This document shows, in pieces, positions 45,701-53,972 of a stretch of DNA of 64,000 nucleotides. The stretch lies in NCBI RefSeq assembly GCF_045310695.1, contig NZ_JBJIAA010000005.1, positions 1-64,000 on the forward strand. Direction: 5' to 3'. Every line of letters starts with the position of its first letter. The stretch's first letter is position 1. The translations under genes and the position numbers were made by a program. A model generated the notes under the pieces. The model worked only from the letters and a program-made list of their open reading frames with translations, did no database searches and was not told the origin of the DNA. This DNA is from Clostridium_S neuense (GTDB lineage Bacteria > Bacillota > Clostridia > Clostridiales > Clostridiaceae).

Positions 45701-47710
45701 ATGTCAGATAGTTTATTTTATTGTGATATAGAAAATGATAGTAAAATATCAGGATTTATTTCAGCATTTGAGGAATACTCTCAAAAGGAATCAAAACAAG
45801 CATATATAATAAAAAAAGCATTAGGAACAACTAATGACAATGATTATGATTACGATGATGAAGCTATTATTTTGGTTCCAAAGCATAAAATTATTGTAAT
45901 GAATTATGGCATAAGTGATAGTAAAAATTTTGAGCATTTTTTGGAAGATTTCACGGAGGATTTAGGATATCTATCTGATAAGTTTAGTTACAAGAAAATA
46001 TTGGGACGACCAAGAGAATGGCAAAAATTAATTACAAGTGAAGACTTTCATGAGGATATGATTGACGATATTTCAGGTTTCTTAGAAGATAAGTCAGTAA
46101 AATCTGATGATGAAAGAAAGATAGATCTTCTTATATCTTTATTAATAGGAAGTATAAATGACATAGAAAAATTAGGATTAGAAAATCCTGAAACCTTATT
46201 GGACAAAGTAAAAAAGAAAATTATACTATTTGATGGTATGCAAAGTAGATTTATTTATGAAAAAGTTGATAAACCACAAGTAGTAATACAGGGTTTAGCA
46301 GGCACTGGAAAAACAGAATTGTTATTACATAAATTACGTGAAACATATATTGAAAATAAAAATAGTAGAATTGTATTTACTTGTTTTAATAAAGTTTTAG
46401 CAGATGATATGAAAAATAGAATTCCTAGATTTTTTAATTTTATGAAGGTTGAGGAGCAGATTGAATGGGATAGTCGCCTTTGGGTTTTTTCAAGTTGGGG
46501 GTCACAGAGTGTACCAAATTCAGGACTATACAGTTATATATGTTCAAAGTATGGTTTGCAATTCAAAAGATTTTCTTATATTAATACTTTTGACAAGGTA
46601 TGTGAGGATGCTTGTGAGCAACTTAAGTTGATAGAAAACCTTGAACCTTGTTTTGATTATATTTTTATTGATGAAAGTCAAGATTTCTCACAGAGTTTTT
46701 TTGATTTATGTAGCTTAGTAACAAAAGTAAGAATTTATATTGCAGGAGATATATTTCAAAATATTTTTGATATGAATATTGAAAATTCTGTAGAATGTGA
46801 TTATTTACTTAATAAATGTTATCGTACAGATCCTAAAACTTTAATGTTTGCTCATTCCATAGGTATGGGATTGTATGAAAAACCTGTAATACGTTGGTTG
46901 GAAGATAGAGAATGGGAATCTTGTGGGTACGAATACGAAAGAAAGAATGGAAAATTTATACTTAGCAGAACACCAATTAGACGGTTTGAGGATGTTGAAT
47001 CCATAAATAGTATACAACTTAGAGGTTGTTCCATTGATTATTTTACGGAAGAAATTTTAACATGCATTGATGAAATAAGACAAAATAATTCTACTGTTTC
47101 ACCTGATGATATTGCGGTGGTTTTTGTAGGTAATACAAAAAATAATTATGAAATAGCAGACAGTTTGATGGTTGAAATAGATAAAAAATATAATTGGGAA
47201 ATTAATAAGGGCTATATAACAAAGACTAAAGTAAAAGATCAATTATTTGTAAGTAATACTAATAATATAAAAGGTTTAGAATTTCCATTTGTAATTTGTG
47301 TAGAAACAAGTAAAATAACAGATCGTATACATCAAAGAAATTCTATATATATGATTCTAACTCGTTCATTTTTAACGTCATATTTTATTGTGAATAGTGA
47401 TAATACTGAATTTATAGAAATATATAAAAATGCAATTGATAATATTAATAAAGATGGCTTTATGAAGTTAAGGGAACCAGATAAGAAAGAAAAAGAGGAG
47501 CAGGAAGAAAAAATTAAAATTATGGCTCAAGCTAAAAAGAAATCTGTTGAGGATATAATAAATCAAGTATGTAAAGAAGATTATCCCAAATTATCACGTA
47601 AATATGTAATAATGCTGTATAACACTATACCAACTATTATTGAAAATGAATCTGAAGAAGAGGTTATGACTAAAACAAGAGGAATGATAAAAGTTATTTT
47701 GGGGGATTAA
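45701..47710 (+). CDS. SF1 helicase/ATPase (UvrD-like or DUF2075-like)
   Basis: 669 aa from ATG 45701, eight bases after AAGAAGGAG (an in-frame TTG six bases upstream is less likely). N-terminal domain of about 180 residues without recognised motif, then an SF1 core: Walker A GLAGTGKT (198-205), DESQD Walker B (324-328), NKCYRTDPKT, GLEFPFVICVE and the closing MILTRSF arginine-finger region. A lysine/glutamate-rich tail follows. UvrD-type helicases with an extra N-terminal domain are frequent in phage defence pairs (for example Gabija); this one is not clearly a Gabija protein. Four bases before its partner. Confidence 0.82.
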   Translation: MSDSLFYCDIENDSKISGFISAFEEYSQKESKQAYIIKKALGTTNDNDYDYDDEAIILVPKHKIIVMNYGISDSKNFEHFLEDFTEDLGYLSDKFSYKKILGRPREWQKLITSEDFHEDMIDDISGFLEDKSVKSDDERKIDLLISLLIGSINDIEKLGLENPETLLDKVKKKIILFDGMQSRFIYEKVDKPQVVIQGLAGTGKTELLLHKLRETYIENKNSRIVFTCFNKVLADDMKNRIPRFFNFMKVEEQIEWDSRLWVFSSWGSQSVPNSGLYSYICSKYGLQFKRFSYINTFDKVCEDACEQLKLIENLEPCFDYIFIDESQDFSQSFFDLCSLVTKVRIYIAGDIFQNIFDMNIENSVECDYLLNKCYRTDPKTLMFAHSIGMGLYEKPVIRWLEDREWESCGYEYERKNGKFILSRTPIRRFEDVESINSIQLRGCSIDYFTEEILTCIDEIRQNNSTVSPDDIAVVFVGNTKNNYEIADSLMVEIDKKYNWEINKGYITKTKVKDQLFVSNTNNIKGLEFPFVICVETSKITDRIHQRNSIYMILTRSFLTSYFIVNSDNTEFIEIYKNAIDNINKDGFMKLREPDKKEKEEQEEKIKIMAQAKKKSVEDIINQVCKEDYPKLSRKYVIMLYNTIPTIIENESEEEVMTKTRGMIKVILGD

Positions 47711-47714
47711 TACT

Positions 47715-48362
47715 ATGAAATCATATCAATTCAAAGTGAATGAGTATTTGATCGGTGGTAGTACAGCTATTAGAGAAAAAGTTGATGTTATAAAACTGTT
47801 GATAGGCACTATTAAATATATTAGCTCGGTAACACTAGATGATTTACACTCTAGGCTTGAAAATGATATTACAGTAATTATATATGTAAATAAAATGAGC
47901 AGAATATTTTATTGTCAGAATGAAAAAATGCATACAGTTCAATTTCCGTTTTCAATTTTAGAGGAAGATAAAAAATTAAAAGTATATTACGATAAATATG
48001 AATTAGACAGTAAAATTACTACAATTCTAGCTGATATATTTAATCATCAAATTGAATTTAATGAATCCTTAGAATCTATGGCAGAAGTATATTATAATAC
48101 TATGAAAGAATATGAAGCTGAAAGTGGAATTTATAACGAATTGTGTTGGGAAATACTTTTGTATTTATTATCATTTGAACCCGGATATTTAAGGTATGAT
48201 TATGATTTAGAAAGACAAGATCCAATAGTACATCCATTAAATCATCTGGATGTTTATTATTCAGGTAAAAATACATTTAAAATAGGGTTGGATAAAAAAA
48301 TTAATAAAGACGATTTAATTGATATATTAGATATTAATACTAATTGCAAATTTTTAAAGTGA
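47715..48362 (+). CDS. Unknown partner of the SF1 helicase, possibly DUF2290-like
   Basis: 215 aa, four bases after the helicase and so surely co-translated. The C-terminal stretch RYDYDLERQDPIVHPLNHLDVYYSG resembles the DUF2290 pattern (aromatic-rich segment then HPxxHL), but I am only moderately sure. N-terminal half is strand-rich (VIIYVNKMSRIFYCQNEKMHTVQFPF). No catalytic motif recognised. Last gene of the island, ending 180 bases before the right attachment repeat. Confidence 0.7.
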   Translation: MKSYQFKVNEYLIGGSTAIREKVDVIKLLIGTIKYISSVTLDDLHSRLENDITVIIYVNKMSRIFYCQNEKMHTVQFPFSILEEDKKLKVYYDKYELDSKITTILADIFNHQIEFNESLESMAEVYYNTMKEYEAESGIYNELCWEILLYLLSFEPGYLRYDYDLERQDPIVHPLNHLDVYYSGKNTFKIGLDKKINKDDLIDILDINTNCKFLK

Positions 48363-48544
48363 AAATTAAGTATAAGACCAATTATATAGGCATATTAAAG
48401 CTATAAAAATACACCTATTTATACACCTAATACAATTGAGAATAATATAATTGTATAGTATATAATATAATAAAAAAGTCTATGAACATAGATAAAATAT
48501 AACACAATATAACCATAAATTACTACATAAAATCTATATACACG

Positions 48545-48589
48545 GATTCGTAATCAGTTGGCCGTAGGTTCAAATCCTATCTGGAGCAC
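48545..48589 (+). repeat. Attachment site repeat, distal (attR)
   Basis: Exact 45-base copy of 33988-34032, followed by CA so that the original tRNA end reads GGAGCACCA. It is a tRNA 3' fragment, not a gene. Confidence 0.93.
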
Positions 48590-48605
48590 CAATTTAAAAT
48601 TAGTA

Positions 48606-48638
48606 ATACCAAGGCTCTTGGAGCTTTGGTATTTTTTA
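48606..48638 (+). terminator. Original terminator of tRNA-Thr, displaced
   Basis: 12-bp stem ATACCAAGGCTC/GAGCTTTGGTAT, loop TTG, then TTTTTT. It stood just after the tRNA gene before insertion. Confidence 0.85.
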
Positions 48639-49046
48639 TATGTAATAAAATACAGCTAGTTTGACAGAATAATGGCTCTCTCTGCTTATATATTTATTTA
48701 ATGAAATTCAACATTAATGTAAAGTTTAATATTATTAAAATATACTTGAAAAATTTAATGGGAAATAATATAATTATAGGAATAAAATATACAAGAAAAG
48801 AATTTCAGTTAATAAATAATATTGCTAAATAGTATATATGTTAATTTATATGAATGTATTAGATTAAAGTAGATGTAAGGGGTTTGTATAACATTGGAAT
48901 AAAAATTAGTTCCCTCATAATTTAATTAACAAGTCCAGTTGATTCTGAATCTATTCCTTTTAGTGCGAGGAACAACATGAGGATGTACAGAGTTTATTAG
49001 ATGATGACCCATTTTATAAATTTAGAGTATAAGAGAGGAGGAAGTT
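48639..49046. other. Gap before the LXG locus with a coding remnant
   Basis: Mostly AT-rich without genes. Codons 48964-49032 (CEEQHEDVQSLLDDDPFYKF then GTA TAA region) read as a plausible protein tail but have a stop just upstream and no start; probably a remnant of a lost gene. GAGAGGAGGAAGTT at 49033-49046 is the ribosome site of the next gene. Confidence 0.4.
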
Positions 49047-49310
49047 ATGGCTAGAATTAGTTCAGATATTGGAGCTGCCGAAGTGGCAACTTCACCCGCT
49101 AAAAATGTTAACATAAGTAGAAAAACAACCGTACATTTTAGTCAAAGTAACATCTCTGGAATGAAAGCTGGAGAGAATGTTGCAAATCAAATGTTGAATG
49201 ATTTAGACAAGCTGATAAAATGTGTAAAGACACAAGCTGGAAAGTTTACACAGCTTGCTTCCATCAAGCAGGAAATGGACGCAGCAGATCAAAGTCTATT
49301 CAAAAAGTGA
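49047..49310 (+). CDS. LXG-associated protein, DUF3130/TIGR04197 type (Lap1-like)
   Basis: An 87-aa helical protein of the family encoded immediately upstream of LXG effectors (ends LASIKQEMDAADQSLFKK). Members form a WXG100-like partner that binds the LXG helix bundle and is needed for export through the type VIIb apparatus. First of three tightly packed genes, under a strong GAGAGGAGG site. Confidence 0.85.
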   Translation: MARISSDIGAAEVATSPAKNVNISRKTTVHFSQSNISGMKAGENVANQMLNDLDKLIKCVKTQAGKFTQLASIKQEMDAADQSLFKK

Positions 49311-49320
49311 GGAGTGATAA

Positions 49321-49683
49321 ATGGTGAAAGATAAAAGTGCTGAGGAGCGCTATGACTATAATCAAAAAATTCTCCAAACAGAGCGAGAGATGGAGGAGCT
49401 TAAAGATCAAAAACGCCAAATCCAAGTTCTGTTAGATAACTTTGAAACAACCACTTCACGAGAGTTTCAGAAGCTTTTGGAAATTGATGATGATATGATG
49501 AAGCGTGGGAGTTTTTCAGCCCAATGGGATTTTGAAGAAAGCCAAGGAAAAGCGCAGTATATCAAGAACTTGATAGCACAACAACAAGATGATTTTACCT
49601 ATTCTTTTTCACAAGAAAGTAAGCAGTTAGAAGAAAAGCGAGAAATACTTCAAAAAGAAAGGGATGGACTACCGTGGGATTAA
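49321..49683 (+). CDS. LXG-associated protein, DUF3958 type (Lap2-like)
   Basis: A 120-aa coiled-coil protein (EREMEELKDQKRQIQVLLDNFE) of the second partner family for LXG effectors. With the DUF3130 protein it would form the pre-secretion complex on the LXG domain. The stop overlaps the start of the effector gene by ten bases, so the stoichiometry is coupled. Confidence 0.83.
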   Translation: MVKDKSAEERYDYNQKILQTEREMEELKDQKRQIQVLLDNFETTTSREFQKLLEIDDDMMKRGSFSAQWDFEESQGKAQYIKNLIAQQQDDFTYSFSQESKQLEEKREILQKERDGLPWD

Positions 49684-51104
49684 TTTATTCAAGTTCAGAT
49701 TCTGAAAATTTAATTAATGGTTTAAGCGCGAACGTTGGCACGGCAAAAGCAGCGCTAGAGGATTTGGTCAGTGCAAGTCAGAGTCTAACAAGTTCTATTG
49801 GTTCAGGTAAAGCCTTAGATGGTTCTGCGTTTAATGCAGGAAAAGATTTATTTTCGGCGTTGATTATTCCAACGATTCATCGAGCTTCCGCTGTATTTGA
49901 TGACACGAAAAAGCATCTTAGTCAGTACGAGAGTGCAAATGAAGAAGTGAGTGGCGAGGGTGTGCTGGATGAAGACAAGCTCAATGCGAAGAAGCGTTCA
50001 ACACAAGCAATTAAAGCAGAAACAGATAACACAGCTAGCACTTTGAGGGCAATGGCTTCAGCAGCTGATGCGGCGTCTTTGTTCTCTGTTGCATCATCGC
50101 TTAACGAAGCCGCCCAGTCTCTTGAAAATTATTCTGAAAGCCTCCAACAAGATTTGGATAAAATTGAGGATAAATTGAGAAAACTTTACAAATTTAATTC
50201 GGCAGTGAATGGGCTATTTAATGATGATTTGAATAATTTTAAGCTTGTTGTGCAGACTGTAGCAGTACTGAATGAGACAGTTGTCAATGTAAAAACTGGG
50301 AGCTATACATTGCCAGAGGGTTCAGTGTCAATTTTAGGTGATGGCGTTGTAGCAATTGGTGAAGACCCTTCAAAACACACTGAAACATATATCGATTTGA
50401 AGGAAGAAATTTTAGATAGCAACCTACCATTTTTAGAAAAGTATAAGTTGATAGGCGAGATAACTGTTGCTAATTGGTTAGACGATACAACCCCGTTATC
50501 CGATTATACAATAGCTGGACATAAAATTCCTGTAGTTCCTTCAACCTCTGATGTAATAGCTGGCTGTTTAGAGAAGGTAGACAGTGATTTAAGGAAACTA
50601 GAAGATAATCCAATAGTGAAAGATATATATGCATATTCATTAAGTGGTTTGGGTCTTTCGGGATTAGGCACAGTTGTTGGAAATTCAGATAGAATAGCAA
50701 AAAAAACATGGGGTCATGTTAATAAAGAGGGAGTTATTACGGATTTATCTCCTAAAGGTTCATTGGAAGAAATTCACCCATATGAGAAATCTGCTAAAGT
50801 AACTGGAAATATGGCAAAAGGTTTAACTTTAGGTTCACTTGGACTTGATGTGGCAAACACTTGGACAGTAGATAGTGGCAATACAAACGAGAAAAGACTT
50901 GAAAAAACAGCTATACAAGTAGGTGGAGGATTAATATGCTATGGAACTGGTAAAGCAACTAGTGCAATGGCAGTATCAGGTTTTGCAAATCCAGAATTTG
51001 GGGGATGGGCTTTAATTCCATTAGCTGTAGGTATTGATACCGGAGTTTCTGCCGGAGTCGCTTGGGGTGAAGATTGGCTCTATAAAAAATGGGATATAAA
51101 ATAA
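49674..51104 (+). CDS. LXG-domain type VIIb secretion effector
   Basis: 476 aa from GTG 49674. Residues 1-190 are the long helical LXG domain (LINGLSANVGTAKAALEDLV, then ALDGSAF as the LxG-like element). The linker (200-290) is followed by a toxin tip of about 180 residues with glycine-rich hydrophobic patches (YSLSGLGLSGLGTVVG, MAKGLTLGSLGLD, AIQVGGGLICYGTGKA, VGIDTGVSAGVAWGEDW). No nuclease or NADase motif is seen; glycine-zipper-like stretches and a membrane immunity gene next door suggest a membrane-damaging toxin. The LXG part is richer in GC than its surroundings. Confidence 0.85.
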   Translation: MGLIYSSSDSENLINGLSANVGTAKAALEDLVSASQSLTSSIGSGKALDGSAFNAGKDLFSALIIPTIHRASAVFDDTKKHLSQYESANEEVSGEGVLDEDKLNAKKRSTQAIKAETDNTASTLRAMASAADAASLFSVASSLNEAAQSLENYSESLQQDLDKIEDKLRKLYKFNSAVNGLFNDDLNNFKLVVQTVAVLNETVVNVKTGSYTLPEGSVSILGDGVVAIGEDPSKHTETYIDLKEEILDSNLPFLEKYKLIGEITVANWLDDTTPLSDYTIAGHKIPVVPSTSDVIAGCLEKVDSDLRKLEDNPIVKDIYAYSLSGLGLSGLGTVVGNSDRIAKKTWGHVNKEGVITDLSPKGSLEEIHPYEKSAKVTGNMAKGLTLGSLGLDVANTWTVDSGNTNEKRLEKTAIQVGGGLICYGTGKATSAMAVSGFANPEFGGWALIPLAVGIDTGVSAGVAWGEDWLYKKWDIK

Positions 51105-51121
51105 TTCGTGGTGGTGATATT

Positions 51122-51571
51122 TTGAAAAAATACAGATTAGGTTATCAACCATATCTAGCAATTATAATTACTTTCCTAATAGTTATGTTTATTTTCAAAT
51201 TGGGTGTGTTTGGATTTGTAGCATATATATTGTGTACTCCATTAATTATATTTCAACTTTTTAATCTAATCGATATAAGATTCTTTATTTATATAGGAAT
51301 TGATGATAATGGGATTGTTAGTAAAACATTAAAAATTGACAACTATATAGAATGGAACAACATACAAGGCATTTATTCATATGATGCGGGTACTTTTGTA
51401 TATAAGTATTCTATAATAATAACAGATACTTCTAAATCAATTAAAATATCTAATTGGACAAAAAACTCCAAAGAACTTATTAAACTAGTAGTAGCCGAAT
51501 GTAAGAAAAGAGACATCAGTATCGACCCTAAGATTGAAAAAATAATAGAATATGATGTGACTAATGTATGA
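51122..51571 (+). CDS. Membrane immunity protein for the LXG effector (inferred)
   Basis: 149 aa from TTG 51122, which follows GGTGGTGATAT; an ATG at 51089 overlapping the effector end is less likely. Two hydrophobic segments (YLAIIITFLIVMFIF and FGFVAYILCTPLIIF), then a soluble strand-rich domain with NYIEWNNIQGIYSYD, similar in layout to YcxB/PH-like membrane proteins. Position right after the effector marks it as immunity; its membrane location fits a membrane-acting toxin. Confidence 0.72.
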   Translation: MKKYRLGYQPYLAIIITFLIVMFIFKLGVFGFVAYILCTPLIIFQLFNLIDIRFFIYIGIDDNGIVSKTLKIDNYIEWNNIQGIYSYDAGTFVYKYSIIITDTSKSIKISNWTKNSKELIKLVVAECKKRDISIDPKIEKIIEYDVTNV

Positions 51572-51834
51572 ACAAATATTTACCAATAGGTTCAGTGGTT
51601 TTATTAAAAGAAAGTAACAAAAGATTAATGATATATGGAGTTAAACAGATTGCTGCAGAAACTAAAAAAGAATACGATTATATTGCCTGTCTTTTTCCAG
51701 AGGGAAATATTGACGCAGAGCATACATACTTATTTAACCATGACCAAATTGATAGGATATTCTTTATTGGTATGCAGGATGAAGAACAAATGGAGTTTAA
51801 TAAATTTGTTTTAGATGAAAATACAAGTAAATAG
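51568..51834 (+). CDS. DUF4176 protein
   Basis: 88 aa, clear DUF4176: YLPIGSVVLLKESNKRLMIYGVKQ ... DYIACLFPEGN ... FNHDQIDRIFFIGMQDEE. Always found in type VII LXG loci; function unknown, perhaps an accessory or secretion-linked factor. Overlaps the immunity gene by four bases. Confidence 0.9.
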   Translation: MNKYLPIGSVVLLKESNKRLMIYGVKQIAAETKKEYDYIACLFPEGNIDAEHTYLFNHDQIDRIFFIGMQDEEQMEFNKFVLDENTSK

Positions 51835-51867
51835 TTAGTAATACTTATATAAAACTAATTTAGAAAC

Positions 51868-51896
51868 AAAAAGAACTCTCAACGGGGTTCTTTTTT
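51868..51896 (+). terminator. LXG operon terminator
   Basis: Stem AAAAAGAACTC/GGGTTCTTTTT with one G-U pair and a six-base loop, followed by U6, 33 bases after the DUF4176 gene. Confidence 0.85.
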
Positions 51897-51898
51897 AT

Positions 51899-52221
51899 GT
51901 AACAACATCTGCTTTAACAGCTGCATTGGATAAACGCATAGGTTTTGATATTGAAGCAGTTGTAGGTAAAGTAAATCTAAAGGATTTTATTGTTTGGGTA
52001 GCGTAACTTCAGTTGAGCGAGGAAATGTCCGTGTATTTCGTGTTGAAGGTAAAATTAACGAGAGAATAGTTATTGGAGATAATGGAGAAGTAGCTATTAT
52101 AGGAAAGAACAAAACACTATTTTTAAATTTTGGGCAAATAGGTAGGGCTAATGATTTTTTAGCTAAAAGATTAGGACAAGGAATGAAAGATTCATCGATA
52201 AAATCTACCAGGGTGCAATAG
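51899..52221 (+). pseudogene. Orphan toxin tip with frameshift
   Basis: The frame from 51899 reads TTSALTAALDKRIGFDIEAVVGKVNLKDF then stops; from about 51994 another frame continues SVERGNVRVFRVEGKINERIVIGDNGEVAIIG..LFLNFGQIGRANDFLAKRLGQG to 52221. Together they look like the C-terminal end of a polymorphic toxin whose LXG part is missing; the pattern FLNFG..xRAxxFLAKR recurs in contact-dependent toxins as I recall. TTG 51994 could start a short protein, but a broken tip is more likely. Confidence 0.6.
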
Positions 52222-52239
52222 AGGGAGGAGAATAGAATA

Positions 52240-52734
52240 ATGAATAATGACGAGATTTACCGTTTGATTAATGGAGATAATTTGGATGATAATACAAATA
52301 GTAATATGTTAACTGTATTTGTAGTAAAATGTGATGGAAATTCATTTGAAGTTTTATCAAAATGTAAGGAAGTTTTAAAAATAGTTTTAGAACATAATGA
52401 AAACTTAGAACTTCCACTTGATGAATGGAGAAAATTACTTCCTAAGTGGTTTGTTAAAAAATGTAGCAAAGAACGTACTAAGGAAGAGATAGATAAATAT
52501 TCAAAATTACCAATTGAAGAAAGAAAGAAAATTACTGAAGGAAAGGGCTGGGTTTTAAGCAACTGGCTTTATTGGTTCGAACCTGACCAAAGAGAATGGT
52601 ACTGGTGGAGTTCTAAAATAGTTGATAACAATACAATAAAACTTGTAGTTGCAATTGAAGGGTGGCCTTTTCCGTGGGGGGCTCTGGAATGGTTATGTAT
52701 AGCATGTGGAGCAATAGATATTGAAGAGCAATAA
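52240..52734 (+). CDS. Probable orphan immunity protein
   Basis: 164 aa, GAGGGAGGAGAATAGAATA before the ATG. Acidic, with a Trp-rich segment (WVLSNWLYWFEPDQREWYWWSSK, about 108-130). Not a family I can name. It follows the frameshifted toxin tip in the effector-immunity order, so probably protects against that toxin; keeping immunity after losing the toxin is common in such loci. Confidence 0.6.
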   Translation: MNNDEIYRLINGDNLDDNTNSNMLTVFVVKCDGNSFEVLSKCKEVLKIVLEHNENLELPLDEWRKLLPKWFVKKCSKERTKEEIDKYSKLPIEERKKITEGKGWVLSNWLYWFEPDQREWYWWSSKIVDNNTIKLVVAIEGWPFPWGALEWLCIACGAIDIEEQ

Positions 52735-52815
52735 TTTAAAACATATAAACTAAGTAGTAAACATACTCTAAAAAGTTTCTTTTGGTGTCTGTCTTAAGCT
52801 AATAACAAAACTTCA

Positions 52816-53226
52816 ATGGATGTTAAAATAGTGTCTGTTAAAGTTTTGCTTTTTAAATACACAAAAAATAAGCAAGCAGGAAATATACCAAAAGGAGTAA
52901 GAGATGTTGATGTAGATATACCTGGAGTTTTAAATCCTGGAAAAGGAACAGGAATTCTAACAGTAGGGTTAACTGGAGCATCTGTTATTGGCGATATTAA
53001 AAATAATAAAACGATAGCACAAAAGGCTGAAGCTTCTGGCATTGATATTAGTATGACGGGTGCATCTTATGTTGGTGGTGATGTTCTTGCTGGAGTCGCT
53101 GACACGGTATGTACAGCGGTTGCAGCGCCTGAGGTTGCTACAGTTGTAGTAGGTACTGTTGTTGTCGTTGGAGTTGGAGCAAATTGGGCTACAAATAAAA
53201 TAAAGAGGTTATTACACGTTTGGTAG
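52816..53226 (+). pseudogene. Orphan C-terminal toxin tip, glycine-rich
   Basis: 136 codons starting at ATG 52816 without a ribosome site. The part from about residue 25 (GVRDVDVDIPGVLNPGKGTGILTVGLTGASVIGD) to the end (VVVGTVVVVGVGANWATNKIKRLL) has the same Gly/Val/Ala-rich, membrane-seeking style as the tip of the intact effector. Most likely an effector tip left after loss of its LXG part. Confidence 0.6.
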
Positions 53227-53250
53227 TAATGTATATGAGGAGAAAAGCTA

Positions 53251-53676
53251 ATGAAATATAAACATGAAAAAGAAATAATAAGAAATATAGCAATGTTAGC
53301 CTTACCCATTGTACTAATTTTGGGCAAGTTAGGTAAAGTGAAAATTGAAATAATGATAGCTTATGTATGTTCTCTATTTCTTATATCTTTTGGTATCTAT
53401 TGTATTTATAAGGGACTAAAATTAGGTGGAGCATTTTTTTTCTCTTTAGCAATTGGAACTATTTTAGTTATTCTTAGCTATCATTATGACAGTTATGTTT
53501 TGGCTGTACCGATACCAGGGAGTTGGGGCCTAGGGTGTGTATTTAGCTATAAATTGGTTTGTATGACAGGTGATAAAGAGAAAATAAAAAGAATAAAAAA
53601 GGGAGCTATAATAGTCATAGCTCTTTGTTCAATGATTCAAGTATTAATGATAGCACTTTTGTTCATAAAGAACTAA
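53251..53676 (+). CDS. Membrane immunity protein (inferred)
   Basis: 141 aa with four hydrophobic helices (IAMLALPIVLILG, IMIAYVCSLFLISFGIYCIYKG, AFFFSLAIGTILVIL, IVIALCSMIQVLMIALLFI). GAGGAGAAAAGCTA precedes the ATG. It follows the glycine-rich toxin tip and has a truncated copy 38 bases later. Immunity is inferred from order and topology. Confidence 0.65.
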   Translation: MKYKHEKEIIRNIAMLALPIVLILGKLGKVKIEIMIAYVCSLFLISFGIYCIYKGLKLGGAFFFSLAIGTILVILSYHYDSYVLAVPIPGSWGLGCVFSYKLVCMTGDKEKIKRIKKGAIIVIALCSMIQVLMIALLFIKN

Positions 53677-53714
53677 TATTAATAGTAGGAGTGATTTTTA
53701 ATTAGTATTAACAT

Positions 53715-53873
53715 ATGTATAGAGAAAATTCAATAAAATATAAACATGAAAAAGAAATAAGGGATATAGCCATGTTAGCTTTACCTGTTGTATTGATTTT
53801 GGGCAAGTTTGGTAAGGTGAAAGTCACAGTAATGATAGCTTGTGTATCAGCTATTGGATGCATTCTTATTTAA
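53715..53873 (+). pseudogene. Truncated duplicate of the membrane immunity gene
   Basis: 52 codons; residues 9-42 (KYKHEKEIRDIAMLALPVVLILGKFGKVKVTVMIA) match the start of the protein at 53251 nearly exactly. The frame ends six bases before the dispersed repeat at 53879; the remaining three helices are lost. A tandem duplication followed by truncation. Confidence 0.75.
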
Positions 53874-53878
53874 AACTT

Positions 53879-53955
53879 GAAATTCATATGCACCCAAATG
53901 TCCAGAGAACGTTATTTTGGTACAAATAAATTTCAAGTTTCAAGGTAGTTTATCT
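53879..53955. repeat. Dispersed repeat, copy B
   Basis: Similar to 23300-23376 over its whole length; here the ends AAACTTGAAATT (53873-53884) and AATTTCAAGTTT (53929-53940) form a 12-bp perfect inverted repeat. It directly abuts the truncated immunity copy and lies 18 bases from the end of the DUF5348 gene. No transposase. Possibly a small non-autonomous element. Confidence 0.6.
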
Positions 53956-53972
53956 ATAGCTAAGCTTTTAAT

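Larger units (their letters stand above)
34033..48589. mobile_element. Integrated genomic island in tRNA-Thr
   Basis: About 14.6 kb bounded by 45-bp direct repeats of the tRNA 3' half. A tyrosine integrase and excisionase lie at the tRNA end, the integrase reading toward the tRNA. The native tRNA terminator is now beyond the right repeat (48606-48638), strong proof of insertion. No capsid, packaging, relaxase or type IV secretion genes, so it is a non-self-transmissible or satellite-like integrative element with probable defence cargo. Markedly AT-rich, with many asparagine- and lysine-rich proteins. Confidence 0.9.

Noticed and set aside
48545..48589. Second tRNA gene
   Set aside because: Only the 3' half of tRNA-Thr is present; it is the attachment repeat.
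34033..48589. CRISPR array or restriction-modification system in the island
   Set aside because: No regularly spaced repeats and no methyltransferase motifs (NPPY/DPPY, PCQ) seen in the island proteins.
49047..51834. Complete type VII secretion apparatus
   Set aside because: Only effector and accessory genes are present; no FtsK/SpoIIIE-type EssC, EsaA or EssB gene is in the window.
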